Shown here: in pieces, positions 11,990 through 23,939 of the stretch
How the letters are laid out: every line of letters begins with the position of its first letter
How positions within the stretch are numbered: the stretch's first letter is position 1
Assembly (NCBI GenBank): GCA_020091685.1
Contig: CM034597.1
Coordinates: forward strand, 29,314,388-29,378,387
DNA length: 64,000 nt
Origin: Lutjanus erythropterus
Taxonomy: Eukaryota > Chordata > Actinopteri > Lutjaniformes > Lutjanidae
Direction: 5' to 3'
Made by a program: the position numbers and the translations under genes
The notes under the pieces: model-generated
Seen by the model: only the letters and a program-made list of their open reading frames with translations
Databases searched by the model: none
Told to the model about the DNA's origin: nothing

Positions 11990-13865
11990 ATGCTTCCTCC
12001 ACCATAACCACAAAATATAACTTCAAAAATAAAATTATCTAAATAAAAATCTCCCCCTTTTTCCTGTTAACAGTTTAACGTATACACTGTGACTTTGTTT
12101 CATCTAATGTTACAGAGAATCCTAGCTGGTGGCAGGCATTAAGAAAAACTCTAGAAATAGCCAGATGGTCTTATTTTGTTATGTAGGTCATATAAAGGTA
12201 ACAATATCAAAATAAAACAGTTTCATAAACAGTTAAAACTATTTGTAGTAGCTTTAAAGATCACATAATGAGCCCAAGGGTGAATTTCACCACTGTCTGG
12301 TAAATTCTGGTGAGATCTGCACCCTTGATGGCAGCAGAAAACAGCATATTCTCTATAATGGTTGTCACTACAGTACCACATACAAATGAGACAGATGGGT
12401 CTAGGCAGACGATTAGAAATGTTAGCTATATTTTCCCCCAAACATAGATAGTTTTGTAGCTTTGTTAGCATATATTCAAGACAGACACAAGCACTTCACC
12501 AGTCAAGCAAGCTGGCAGCACTCAAGTAAGTAAACTACTTTTCCCCAAGCTGAGAGGTAAACAGCTCAAGATAACAGAGTTTTTTTTTTCCTTTAGTGGC
12601 AGACTGTTCATGAATGCATTAGCTGTGGCCTAAACATCAAACAGGGAAAAAAAAACTTATTTTAAAAAAGGAAAATGCAAAAGAAAAAGACAAGGCAACT
12701 TAAGGAATACAGCTATATCAGCGGGTGGAAATTTAATTTCCACTCCATATATTTTTACTCCCCCAACTAAGTTCTGATGAAGTTTTTTCCTTTGTGTTTG
12801 GCATCTGTTTGTTGTTAACTTCGTGGGTCCTTGCATTGCCTCTTTGCCATTTTGTTTCTGTTTTTGCATTTGTCATAAATTGTTCTCTGTTGGCCTCAGG
12901 AAGTTTTGCATTTCCTCTGCAGTAGCTAACAGGTATCTGGATGAAAGAACCAGACTCTTTATCGTCTAATAATATGTTAATCACTGCCTACAGCACCTCA
13001 GCATCAGAACTCGGAGAAAATTCCTCAAAGATGGAAAGGTCATCATTGTATCATTGCAGGTTTCTTGGTAACAATTCTTGTTTTTATGCTGCTTTGTCGT
13101 CAGCTTCATTAGTGAGTCACCCTCATTCTATCAGACACTTCTCACCAACATGGCAGTATCTGTTGTCAAAGCACAGGAATCTGAGAAAAAGGTCGAGCTG
13201 TGACTGTCCTTTGGCCCCAGACAGTTGACTAAGAAAGCTGGTCCAGAGGGAACAGAAGATAAGCAGGTTTATGATCTATGTCCTTATGTTATAGTACTAT
13301 ATGGCCTCTTACCTCCAACCAATGGTTCCCCAAAGAAAACTAGATGCTTTATTATGCATCTCCACCGCTGCATCTAGCCCATTTCTCTGGCGATGAACGT
13401 GGTAATGAGGAAGACATGATGGGAGAGTGCATTAGATATGGTTGTTAATGCGTAGCCTCCTGCAGATGGGGTGTCTGTGCCGGTGGTGTGTTTAACTTTA
13501 CAGTTTTACACAGTGCAGGTCAACTTTGTTTAGACAAAATATGGGAGATAAATAGATTAAAGTATCACAGGTGAAGCTTTCTGAATTTGATGGTGGGATG
13601 TTCACGCAGCGCTGACCCCCTTGTTGATCCTTATTATAATGTTGGCACAAAAGCACACAGATTTCGGGTTACTCAGACAGAGATAATATTTATTTTGGAA
13701 ATTGGAACTTATTCACACCTTAATGGCTTGGTGCTCTGTCTCTTTTTGCTCCCCCCCTCTGTCTCTCTCCTTCTCTTGTCTCTCCTGTGTTTCAGTGAAT
13801 AGGAATTAGCTGATGAAAAGTTTTTGGAAATGGCTAATGTCTATGGGTCTGTAGCAGAGGTATGG
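11990..13865. other. unassigned intronic sequence
   Basis: There is AT-rich sequence and an 82-codon minus frame at 12223-12471 that I do not recognise. It may be part of an old interspersed repeat. Minus frames at 12657-12984 are Lys/Gln-rich and look like chance frames. No RNA gene is seen. Confidence 0.4.
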
Positions 13866-14484
13866 CAGAGGTATGACTTGACTCAAGTGAATAAGTTGAT
13901 GACTTTAGACTCAATTTGATGAAATAAAAAAAAATGCTTGCAGTTCGACTTGGCCTTTAACACCAGTGACTCCTGAGTTGGACTTAAACTTTTAGCTTAA
14001 AAATACTCAGTACCTTCCCCCAGGCCCAAACATTAAAAAATATGTTATTAAAAAGGTGAGACATGAACCAATTGAATTCCCTTCAGTTCCTCAATCAACT
14101 AAGGTTAGGTGGTGGCATCTATTTTTTCATACCTTCCTGACATTTTACCAGGGTGTGTGGTATTATGACAGGAGTTGTGTATAATAGCTCAACTCAACTT
14201 CGCTATCTTCCACTGCAGGTAGTTCACTCTCAGCATAGGTGGACCTGATCATCACAGTGATGTCATTTGAAATTGCATTACATTTGGTGATGACGGCATT
14301 ATCACTTGCATAGGACTCGAAAGTCAAAGTTTAGGACTCGGCACTTGACTTGGGACTTATCAGTCTAAACTTGGGTCTTGACTCGGGACTTGCCTATCTT
14401 GACTTGAGGCTTGACTTGGGACTTGAGCGCAAAGATTTGAAACTTTCTTGTGACTTGCAAAGCAATGACTTGGTCCTACCTCTG
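13866..14484. mobile_element. hAT-like element with ACTTGACTTGGGA internal repeats
   Basis: The terminal inverted repeats are CAGAGGTATGAC (13866-13877) and GTCCTACCTCTG (14473-14484), 11 of 12 matching. Between about 14320 and 14440 the interior has imperfect tandem units of the type GACTTGGGACTTG, a hallmark of a common fish repeat that reads GACCAAGTCATTG...CAAGTC on the other strand. CAGAGGTRGG-type ends suit hAT elements. No target duplication is clear. Confidence 0.7.
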
Positions 14485-15660
14485 GCCTATAGTGCTGTGA
14501 ACCTGTGGGCTTTGGATGGTGGATTGTTGAGGACTTTGTCTATGAAATTAAGGAGGAAGAAAAATGTCATTTCAAACTGAGGCGGTGCAGCAGTCAGCAG
14601 ACAGATCGCTCTCTCTTTCTGCCTCTCTTCATCTTTTTGTTTTTTGTCCCACCTCTTGGGCTTCAGAGGCAAATCTATTCCCATCCTTGCAGCTGCGTTT
14701 ACAGCCGTCTATCTGCCCTCCTCTGCCAATGGATATTTACTCTGTCGGCTTCCTAGATGACGCTGCGGATGGAGCACTGAACGGGGAGCACTCACTCTGT
14801 CTCATTTGGGTGTCAGGACTCAGCTCCCCAGGGGGACACAAAGAGGGAACAAAACAGATAGCATTCAAGGCTTTTAATAAATCAGAATACACCTTTCTGA
14901 CAGTGTAATTGCTTTCCATTGCCTGGCCCAAATTTACCATCGTGCAGGAGAAAAGACGGCAAAGAAGGGAGAAAACAAGAGAAAGAAAAAGACAGGGAGA
15001 GGAGAGTAACGCAGAGCGGGCTGTACAGTAGATCATTTGTTTGGGGGAAAAGAATGAAAATTAATGAAAAGAGAGTTGCTCGCCCTCCAAAGGCAGCCAA
15101 GCTTGAAATTCACTTTGAGGGAAACTTAATTTGTTGTAAATGGGCAAAAAACATATTACTGCGCAGCGCGTAGAGGAGCTGCACGGTGTGTCCGTCTGCT
15201 GCGTCTGTCTGTCGGCATGTGTTTGTGGCAGATGAGGACGCTATGCTCTGAATAGCTCAGCTGAGAGGAGGGAAACACAGGAGCCTGTTAATAACTCCAG
15301 TAACAGCATTCTCTTTCTACATGACTGCTCTCCAGCACTCCCTTCTAGCATGTCTGAATACAACTCCAGGATGTGGAGAAGAACTTGTCAAAAGTTACTT
15401 GTAAGGAATAAAGTTTGGCCTGTTCACTTCAGGTGAATGCATATGTTTGAACAGGATGTGTGTCTCTGTGTGTGAAGACACACGTGTTCATGTGCATATA
15501 AGGGTGGGTTAACATTTGAAGTTCACTTTAAAAAGATACTGACATGCCCATATGTGCATTGGAAGAGTTATTGGTTGCTTTAGCTGTTCCTCCTATCTAT
15601 ACTGGCAAACATCCACTCCTAAAGCAATATTGAGTGATGTGCAACAACATTAGCAGTACT
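14485..15660. other. non-repetitive intronic stretch, candidate conserved non-coding region
   Basis: The interval 14780-15170 is unique-looking and balanced in composition, with homeodomain-type sites such as CTTTTAATAAATCAG, GTGTAATTGCTTTCC and GAAAATTAATGAAAA. Open frames across it on both strands are short and lack recognisable domains. It may be regulatory, but conservation cannot be shown here. Confidence 0.3.
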
Positions 15661-15678
15661 CATCTGAAGTCAGTTAGT

Positions 15679-15767
15679 GCTTTTCCACCTTAGCCAAACC
15701 ATTCTTGACTGAAGTGGGAATGCCAAGCCATACCACACCAAGCCATGCTTGGCTGAGGTGGAAAAGC
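15679..15767. repeat. short foldback (inverted repeat) element
   Basis: GCTTTTCCACCTTAGCCAA (15679-15697) pairs with TTGGCTGAGGTGGAAAAGC (15749-15767), 18 of 19 positions, around a loop of about 51 nt. Inside, CCAAGCCATACCACACCAAG is itself related to the arms. It is likely the core of a MITE-like element. Confidence 0.7.
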
Positions 15768-15889
15768 AAAGTGCAATGAAAACAGACTTAGTGAATTAAT
15801 CATCTTGTCCGCCTATTGGTATTGCACTTTGGTGACCCCTAATTGGAGAGCAGCTGAAAGAAGAAAAGAAGGTAGTGAATGGAACATGT

Positions 15890-16002
15890 TTGTGAAGGTC
15901 CTCAGTTGTCCAGGTCATGGTATTCAAACTGACAAAGCCTCTTGGATGAGAGATGAAACATCTTCAAGAACTCAACCAAGTCCAGTTGCCTGCAACAACC
16001 TT
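15890..16002 (+). repeat. fish interspersed repeat fragment (class unresolved)
   Basis: The stretch TGTGAAGGTCCTCAGTTGTC ... ACAAAGCCTCTTGGATGAGA ... CTCAACCAAGTCCAGTTGCC is recognisable as a very common teleost repeat. The 122-codon frame starting at 15805 is largely this repeat and is not a gene. I cannot name the transposon class with certainty. Confidence 0.55.
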
Positions 16003-16039
16003 TTCTATGTAGTGGATGGAAACGTGCAATTAATTATCA

Positions 16040-16650
16040 GCTGTTACAGCATGGTGGTATTATTTTCACCTTGTGTGTGTGTAATCATGGCAAAATGTAG
16101 TCCAGGAGACACTTACTGTCGCAGGAACTGCCAGGTGTTTATATGTCTGTGGATATATTTTTCAATACAATAGCATCACAACAGTGCAAGATACAGTCAC
16201 AAAAATATACAAATGTGTATTTGAGATCAAACTAAAGGTAGAGTACAAAGATGGGTGTCGTCCAGGTAAAGGTGCCAGAAGTAGGGATATAGGAGGGAAT
16301 GGGCCGTCCGCTCCCCAGTTTATGCCCCCGGCCCATGTCCATTTTGAGTTGTAGATTACTGTATCCCAGTTTTGACCAATTCTTCCCAGTCTAAAACATT
16401 TGGTAAAATTTTAAAATTCTCATAGAAACAGTTTTGAGTACTTTGGCAGGTGTTTGTATGTCTGTCTGTCTGTGGAAAGATCTTGTCAACACAATGGCGT
16501 CACAACCACGCAAGATACAATAATGAAACTTTACAGGTGTGTAGTTGTGATCAAAATGATGGCCGATTTTTGTATGTGGGCTGACTGATGAGTATTTCTT
16601 ATGTAGTAATGTAGTATTGATTACCAAGTACTTATGGTTGAGCATACAAC
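16040..16650. repeat. diverged tandem repeat, about 315-bp period
   Basis: Two units are visible. CAGGTGTTTATATGTCTGTG starts at 16132 and CAGGTGTTTGTATGTCTGTC starts at 16447. Both are followed by AATA/CAATGGCGTCACAAC-like text, then CGCAAGATACA-type and TGTAT/GTAGTTGTGATCAAA-type text. The spacing is 315 nt. A short relative of the segment just upstream (GTATTATTTTCACCTTGTG) recurs at about 23350-23368. Confidence 0.65.
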
Positions 16651-17953
16651 TGGCGTGATCCCATCACGAGGTGGTCTCTCATTTGCATTTTCTTTTGCTA
16701 ATTTTCTGGATATTCATTTAAAGTTTCCTCTACATTTGGATGGAACCCTGGCTGTAATAAAGCTTCAGCAGTCTGTATTAGTTGTAGCAGGGGGATAGTG
16801 ACATAAGAAGCACTTTTGTATTAAAAAGGTGGTAACTGTGGAAGATATTCACCTGGTTTTACTCACTCTGATGGTTGAAGCCTCATATTAGCCTTTGCTG
16901 AACTCTGAATTCTCTGCATTTTTGCACTGAACAAGAACTGTGGACTTTGTCTTCCATAACTTACAATTGAAATAGCTTTAGGATGGGATTTAATCCCAGC
17001 CATTTTGGATGGGGGAAACAATTGCACTGACGTGTACATATGGGCATGTCAATATTGTTTTGAGACAGACTTGAAAAACTTCAGAAACTCTGAATCTGTT
17101 CTTTGAAGACCAGTCTAAGGCAGTGTTCATGTTCATGTCAAAACTGAGAAACTGGAGGTAACATGAAGGGAGAGTGGTCAAGCTATAGGTCAAGTTTAAC
17201 AATAAGAAATATTGATCTTGAGGCTAAATTTGACAGTGAGTTTTAAATACATGACAGACAACTCCCTGAGTTGTGAGGGAGTTTTACATAATACTTTCAA
17301 TTCAGTTCAGACTTAAACCTCCAATTGCTCTTTGAGTGTGTGCATTTGTGCTGTAGCAAACAACACAGTGTGTGGGAAATAATGTGTGGCTGCAGGTTAA
17401 TTTGTATGTTGCATGTATATCACTTGGTATTTCTGCAGAGTTAGATTACTTTAGAATCCTAGATCCAGAGGATTGATCTAACCCAGTATGTTTGGTGATA
17501 AGCTGGAGCCCAAAGCCAAGGATGACTGACAGGTCATGGTTAAACGGTATGATTGTCGACTTGACGCAGTTTTATCCTCGCCTACAGTTATGTAGACCTC
17601 ACCACTCAACAATTTTGTGTGATGGGAATTCTCTATGAAGCAGATGAAATGTCACATGACATCAAATCCTTGACTTGTGCTGGTAGTATGAGCTCTCAGC
17701 CTCCATTTCTTTGGTGTTGCCCTCAAGAGGTTGAGAGTATGAATGCTTTATGCTCTTACATGCCAAGTGTGTATCAGAAGTCCTCAGTCTCAATACACGG
17801 CACTCACTGATGTCCTCTATAGTGCCTGAAAGAGTCGAGAATTCTATGTCCTCTAGTTGGTTAGAGCACTTTGGCACAAGTTGTTTAATTAATCTAGGCA
17901 GGAGATGGCAGGATGATAAACTGATTTTTTGTGGCTATATCAGAGCTTTCATT
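16651..17953. other. unassigned intronic sequence
   Basis: No recognised repeat, exon or RNA. Short frames at 16990-17202, 17619-17810 and 17662-17877 are unremarkable. Confidence 0.4.
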
Positions 17954-18850
17954 TAGGGCTGTAACGGTGATTCCATTACCATAAAACTGCAGTCATGTCA
18001 TGCCTACCACGAGGCTGAGCTCATTGCCATCATCACCACAAATTTTATTTTGAATGGTCAATCTCATGTTGAGATTAGCACATAAATCAATTAATACATC
18101 TTTGAATCAGCACTGTCACACACAAGTCAGAAACAGCCTCTGATTGGTCAATAGACACAGCCCAAGACATCTTGGGAATGGTGGCTAACAACAACGACAA
18201 CTGTTTTCATGATGGAAAAATTGATCATTTTAACAGGCTACAGAAGACATTTGGTGCCTCAACCCAACCCGAGGATTCTTGGAGTTGATAGTTGGAGGCT
18301 AACAACATGCTAACAACATTTTTCCATGTTTTGATGATGGAAAAATGGATAAAATGGATAAGTATTACAGATAACACAGGACATTTGCTGCCATGTCTCC
18401 AGAAAGATGGTGCTTACCAGAGCCAATGTTGTAAAGGTGCAATGTAGCATCAGTTTATCTGTGCTCAGCTTTCTTCAGGGCTAACCTCCTTCACTCTTCC
18501 AGTAGTTTTCAAACAACAGATGAGACTTTTCTTGGTATTGAGAAACTGCAGTGTTTGTGAACTGACACACTGTAACCTGCACTGTACATTTACTGCCAAA
18601 CTGACAGCTCACTGCAAAGTTAGGTTTCTGCTCCTCTATGAGCAGCACCGTCACGCAGTCTGCTCTCCTTCACTTGCATGCCGCACACACTTATACACTG
18701 CCCTATTCCTTAAAGGAGCTCCGCTACACTTATAAAAGTATTCTTTAATAAAGTCCAATAAAATGCAGTTATTAAGGCAGTCGCAGTAAACCGCCATCCT
18801 GCAGAGATATGTTACCATGGTAAAATAAAATCCATGCTGTCACATCCCTA
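17954..18850 (+). mobile_element. hAT-like non-autonomous element, copy B, with target duplication
   Basis: The ends are TAGGGCTGTAACGG (17954) and, reverse complemented, TAGGGATGTGACAG (18850). Flanking octamers are CTTTCATT (17946-17953) and CTTTCATG (18851-18858), 7 of 8 identical, fitting the 8-bp target duplication of hAT elements. The interior has no transposase frame, so it depends on a helper. It is an inverted relative of 11389-11989. Confidence 0.82.
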
Positions 18851-18858
18851 CTTTCATG

Positions 18859-20284
18859 TGGTATTTCCAAACCTCTTCAGGCCTCTGCTGCTCTCTCCAG
18901 TCTATTGGCCTCTCACCCATCCTTGGGCAAGGGTTCCGACTCTTCACCCTACCCCAGGCTCAGCCCCTCTGACTCGGGCCAGCAGCTCGGCACGCCTGGG
19001 GGGCCTGGAGACCCCCGATAACAAACAGCTCTAGCCAAGCCACTGGCCTGGCCTCCCCCACGCCTACACAGGCATTTACCCACCACAAAAACAAACACCT
19101 TGCTCTCATTCCAGACAGGTTTTTTTTCTTCACTGCACCACTCCCCAATTGCACAAAATATATTTTCTTTTTCTCTTTTATTCTATCCTCCCCCTTTTTT
19201 TTTTAACCTGAAGTGAGAAGAGAAAAAAAATGAAGGAAGTGACGGGTCCCATTTTTCCTCCACTTTTCTATTCTCTCTCACCTCTCGTTTTCTTGCTCTG
19301 CCTGGCCCCAGCCTGTGTCTCTGTGTGTGTGTGTCTGTGAGTGTGTGTTTTTCCCCCATGGTTGAACGTCAGCCTAAGTGTGAGAGAGATGGATGCCAGA
19401 GTCCCTTTCTCTCTCCTAAGGCGCCATGTCTCTCCCCTCTCCTCTGCCGGGCTCGTCTGCACCTGCATATTGTGATATAGTGCCTCTGTTCAGCCAGTCG
19501 ATTGCCTTTAACAGGACTGGGGCACACTGGCCAAATTGAAAGGGATTGTGGCCTGCTTTTCATCAGAGTCATAGCAGAGCAGGGTGCAGGGTCCATAGGG
19601 CATGAGGGGGCAAGCAGGAGGTATGTGGGGTCTCTTCTTCTGTTTCTCCACTTTCTATCTCACAATTTCTCCCACTTGTGCTCTTTCTCTTCATCTTTGT
19701 GTGTCTCATTGTTTGATGCCATCTGATGGCTGTGGAAACATTTTGCAGGAAATGAGTATTCTGTTTCCCGTCAATCCATTTCTCCATTTCCATGCAGGAG
19801 TTCCTATTGATAGCGAGGGAGAAAGAAAATCAACAGCAGTCTCAAAGAAAAATGTCTTCATTTTCCATTTGTTTGCCTCATACTTTTGAGGCATGTCATA
19901 TACGTGTGCCTTCTCTTTTCAAGTTTGCCTCTTCAATTCTTTTGTGGGAGACAGAATTTGAAAGGACTCATCTCTCTAATGAAAAAAACCCTCTGCGTGC
20001 GCTTTAATGAGTTAGCAACACTTATACGTGTACTTTGAGCTTGTTGTGTCAGTGGAGCCGCAGGCTGACATATAAATATGCAGCTATGCTAGTGAAAGAA
20101 TACCTGAAAATACAATACAGAGAAACAGATATAATTAAATGTGATAAAGCTGAAATGCTAATCATGCTAAAGGCATTTACAGAGACCCACTAATACCAGT
20201 TCCCAGTGGTGTTTTCTGAGGTTCACAGTAGACAGCCAGCATCACAGACCAAAAAAAATGTGCACTATAATAGACATAATAATA
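18859..20284. other. unassigned intronic sequence with TG and CT tracts
   Basis: A TG-rich run lies near 19317-19350 and pyrimidine-rich DNA near 19150-19290 and 19620-19700. Several overlapping short frames come from this biased composition. Nothing is recognised as an exon. Confidence 0.4.
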
Positions 20285-20540
20285 GACAGGGCTTCCAGGT
20301 CTGAAAAGTAAGGCCAATGTGAAAGTACCTAAAACCTGCTTTACTTCTAATGGCCAGCAGGAGGCAATTCCTCTGGCTGCAAAAAGAAGTCAGATTGTAT
20401 GGCAAAATGACCCTATTTCCAACATGATTTATGATCTCAGAAAAAAAGGTTTCATTCTAGTTTCAAGTCTTCCTCTATCCAGCATGATATTCATTTTATA
20501 AATTCTGGTCACATTTAGCGTAAAATAGATTAGGGTAGGG
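20285..20540. repeat. fish interspersed repeat fragment (class unresolved)
   Basis: CTTCCAGGTCTGAAAAGTAA, then CTGCTTTACTTCTAATGGCC, GCAAAAAGAAGTCAGATTGT and TTTCAAGTCTTCCTCTATCC is a recognisable, common teleost repeat. It is fragmentary, with a small deletion relative to the pattern I remember after AGATTGTAT. The 60-codon frame at 20319-20501 falls inside and is not a gene. Confidence 0.55.
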
Positions 20541-23330
20541 CTACTATGCTATTAACAATAAGGAATAAACAGAATCAAAATTAAAATCACTTAATGGTTC
20601 CTTTGAAATTGTAATTTTGAAACCAATTCATATTTAATATTGGTTGTCAATCCCTGTCCTAATTACCAGGCTACCATGAAAAAGACCACGGGGAAGACAG
20701 AGAGGGACTCACATACACTGACATGCATGCACTGCCAAACCAGATAAACAGAGAAACACACACAGAGTGCGACTTCCTTGTCTGCTCAGGATGCCGTTAC
20801 TCCACCATATCTTTAGCAAATACTTGATTGCTGACATCCAGTGAGGCTGAATGTTATATATTACATCTTTAAGTACATTTATACAACTTCCCTTTGGTTC
20901 TCATATTCCCTTCTTCTGTAGCTGTATCTTTTTACTACCTGCTGTTGTTATGGCCCAATTTCAGTTTCATCTAATCAAATCCATTTTATCTAATGTGATC
21001 TAATTAAATCAGTGTTGAAGTTCCCCAAGATCTTTCTGCCTCAGAAGTTAGCAGTGGCAGGAATCACAGTTTTGTCAGACGACTCAAAATAATCTATTAT
21101 TTCTGTCTGATCTTTTGAAGTTTACATCAGTCCAATTGTCCATCATGAACCATAGAAAATGAGTGCATTCACCCCACTGCTTAGGATAATAGATCGACAA
21201 TATCCAGACAAATTACCGGCGCCAGTTACACAGGCTAGTGCCTGCATGCTAAGTTCCCAAGGAAAGACTTGACTCCAGTGACTGATGGCTTCAAATAGCA
21301 GTGGATATGTGCATGAGTGATGGAGACGACACTTCTTACCTCCGTCTACCCCTCTCTCCCTTTTCCTCCTCCTTCCTTTGGTTGCTATAGAAACGGGCAG
21401 GTAGATTTGAGGTCCCTGTCACCTATTGTTCCCCTGAAGTTGTTAAACTTTAGTGCCCACATGACAGTCTCGCAGGGACGTGTGAGAGCACTGAAGGAGA
21501 AAGCGCGCATGCAGGCACACCCATGCTCACAGGTGCGTGCACGCGTACATCAGGACATACACTCTTACACAGTAGATACTCACACTGATGGTGTCTTGAG
21601 AGAAATCTGCGATCTATTTAGTGCCTTGACCTCAATGTTCAGTGCTTTTTCTCTATTGACTTAAGGAATGGCGAAGGGAAAAGGATGACCAGGGGCAGAG
21701 GAGGACAAAAGAGAGGGCACTTGAAAAGGCAGTAACCTTTTCCTGCTTGGTGTGTGTCCGATAGAGACTCCCCGTAGTATGCCATTGTGGAGCTGTCAAA
21801 CTTCCTCCCTATGAATTCAGAGTGATGCTCGAGAGGTACATAACGCCTTGTCTAGGGCTCCTCCAGTGTCCATCTTCATTCATGGATCAATAGTTGTCTT
21901 TATTTTGGATTCCTTCTCCTTGCTCCTTCTTCTTCTCCTCTCTCTCCTTCCCCCCATTCATCTTTGACAGGGCGGCCCTAAATGTCTGCTTTAACTAGCT
22001 GCTCACAGCCCTCCTCAAAACACATTTACATACACATCAATCACGCTGTCAAAGGTAAAGGCATGACGCCGTGTAAAAACCAGAATTGGATTATGGCCTT
22101 GTCTCATCCCTGACACTGACTGCTTGGCTGGCTGGCTGACTAGACTGTTGATGCACAAGTTAAACAGCCTGAATTGTTATTGGCTGGTGTTTTTCTCATA
22201 GTGCTTAGTGTTTACTGCATACATGTTTCAGGGTGCCAAACAAGGTCTGCATTACCCAAAGAAATGTCTTTTTCTCTCTTACAGTGAACCACCTACAGTA
22301 CATGTGTCTAACTCTCCCTGTAAAAATAGTTTTCATGCTTTTCACTCAGCAAGGAATTGAGCATTAAAGCAATTAAGTTTTACAGTAAGTAAAAGGGTAC
22401 TAATCCTCTCTTTAAAAACACATGCCAACTCTCCCTTATTTGTTCCAGACTTTTCAGTTTGATACAAACCAAAATTACAGGTGTGAAACCTCCCTTGAAT
22501 CACAGTCCAGACCAAACAGCCAAACCTTGATCCAACCAAAAGAGGTGCTCTTGATCCAGATCAAATTGAACCATGAAAATGTATTTTGTGATGGTTCAGA
22601 CATTCTTACAGGAATTACAGGAAGTTCTGGCAGGTTATCTTCAGAACCTGAAAAAGAAAAAATAATGCAACAAAACAAAATGCTGTAAGACATGGGAAGA
22701 GGAGGAGAGAAAAGTTTAATTGACTTTTTTTTTGTCAATTTGTCCGACAACTTTATAAAGAGTTGGTTGCAAAAAACAAGTTGCAAGTATAGACAGGTGC
22801 AGCTCAATTTAGTGAAAAGAACAGGATATATGTATGTCATGTCAGGTTCTTTAGTGGGCTTGCATGATTGCGATGGGAAACCAAAACTAACCCGATCAAA
22901 AGTATGTAATATAACAACAACGTGAAGTTTGGATCAGACTTTCACGAGTGAAAAGACCCTCATTAAATTATTAAATACCAATACTAAAACCTTCACACAT
23001 AGGTGGTTAAGGTGGCAAAGAGAGCTGTGACAACAAGTGCAAGATTATAATGGCCACCAGCATGAATATGATTGGACGTTACTAGTTAACCAGTAGTGCA
23101 GGAAGAAGCACAAGTGAAGCAGGTGATCAGTTAATGCAAGCACAACTTCAGTGCTCAGCCTGAACTAAAGCTATGCTCTGTTGCCAGCTGTGGTTTTCAT
23201 AGGACTGTACCAACATGTCTGACAACACGTGTGAGCATTTTCTGATCTGCTGCCACCAATAGACACTGTTCATCAGTGCCTTACAAAAATGTTACGTGTG
23301 ACTGTTACAAAGATGATTCATATTATATCA
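20541..23330. other. unassigned intronic sequence
   Basis: Mostly unique-looking DNA. The part at 22420-22960 may contain an old DNA element (the ATTACAGGTGTGAAACCTCC segment resembles transposon ends), but no partner end was found. Frames at 21317-21664 and 22475-22840 are unremarkable. Confidence 0.35.
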
Positions 23331-23939
23331 GCCATGCCGCTGTGGCTGGTATTGTTTTCACCTTGTGTGTGTGGGAAACATACATTGTTTTAGACATTTA
23401 AACAAACAACCAGTCTGTTGTTTCTCATGAGATCTCGATCATACTAACCGGTCACTACAATATAGTCCCCCACATTTGTCAATGATCAAAACGATGAATT
23501 AATCAGCTGCATGCTGCCCACTGAACATTTTCTTTAAAAAATGTAAAGGTCCTCTGAAGTTAAGTTCAAACGCTGGAGCCTGAGGTTGAGGGCGAGGAAA
23601 ATAAAGAGAAGGAGGAACGGGTTGATGCAGGGAAAGCCCTCTGTGGCCAAGCCTTGGAGACAGCAGCGTGTATCACCAGGCCCATCATCACGGCTCATTT
23701 GAGTGTTTGATCCTCGCAAAGGCGCTCACTCCTGGACGCAGAGTTCATACCACCCAAGGGTGGCTTCTCTGTAGCTTCTATTGCAAACACAGTATGGTGA
23801 GAAAGAGGAATTTTAACCCCAGAGGTATTGCCATCTGCTGGTGTGAAGCCCCCTTACTGCCTCGCTGAAACGCTGGTAATTAACAAATACTACACTGTAC
23901 TGTAAATGCTATTTTTGCACTAATGGTTGGGCAGGGTAA

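Noticed and set aside
15805..16173. 122-codon + frame
   Set aside because: Covered by a common fish repeat and the start of the 315-bp repeat.
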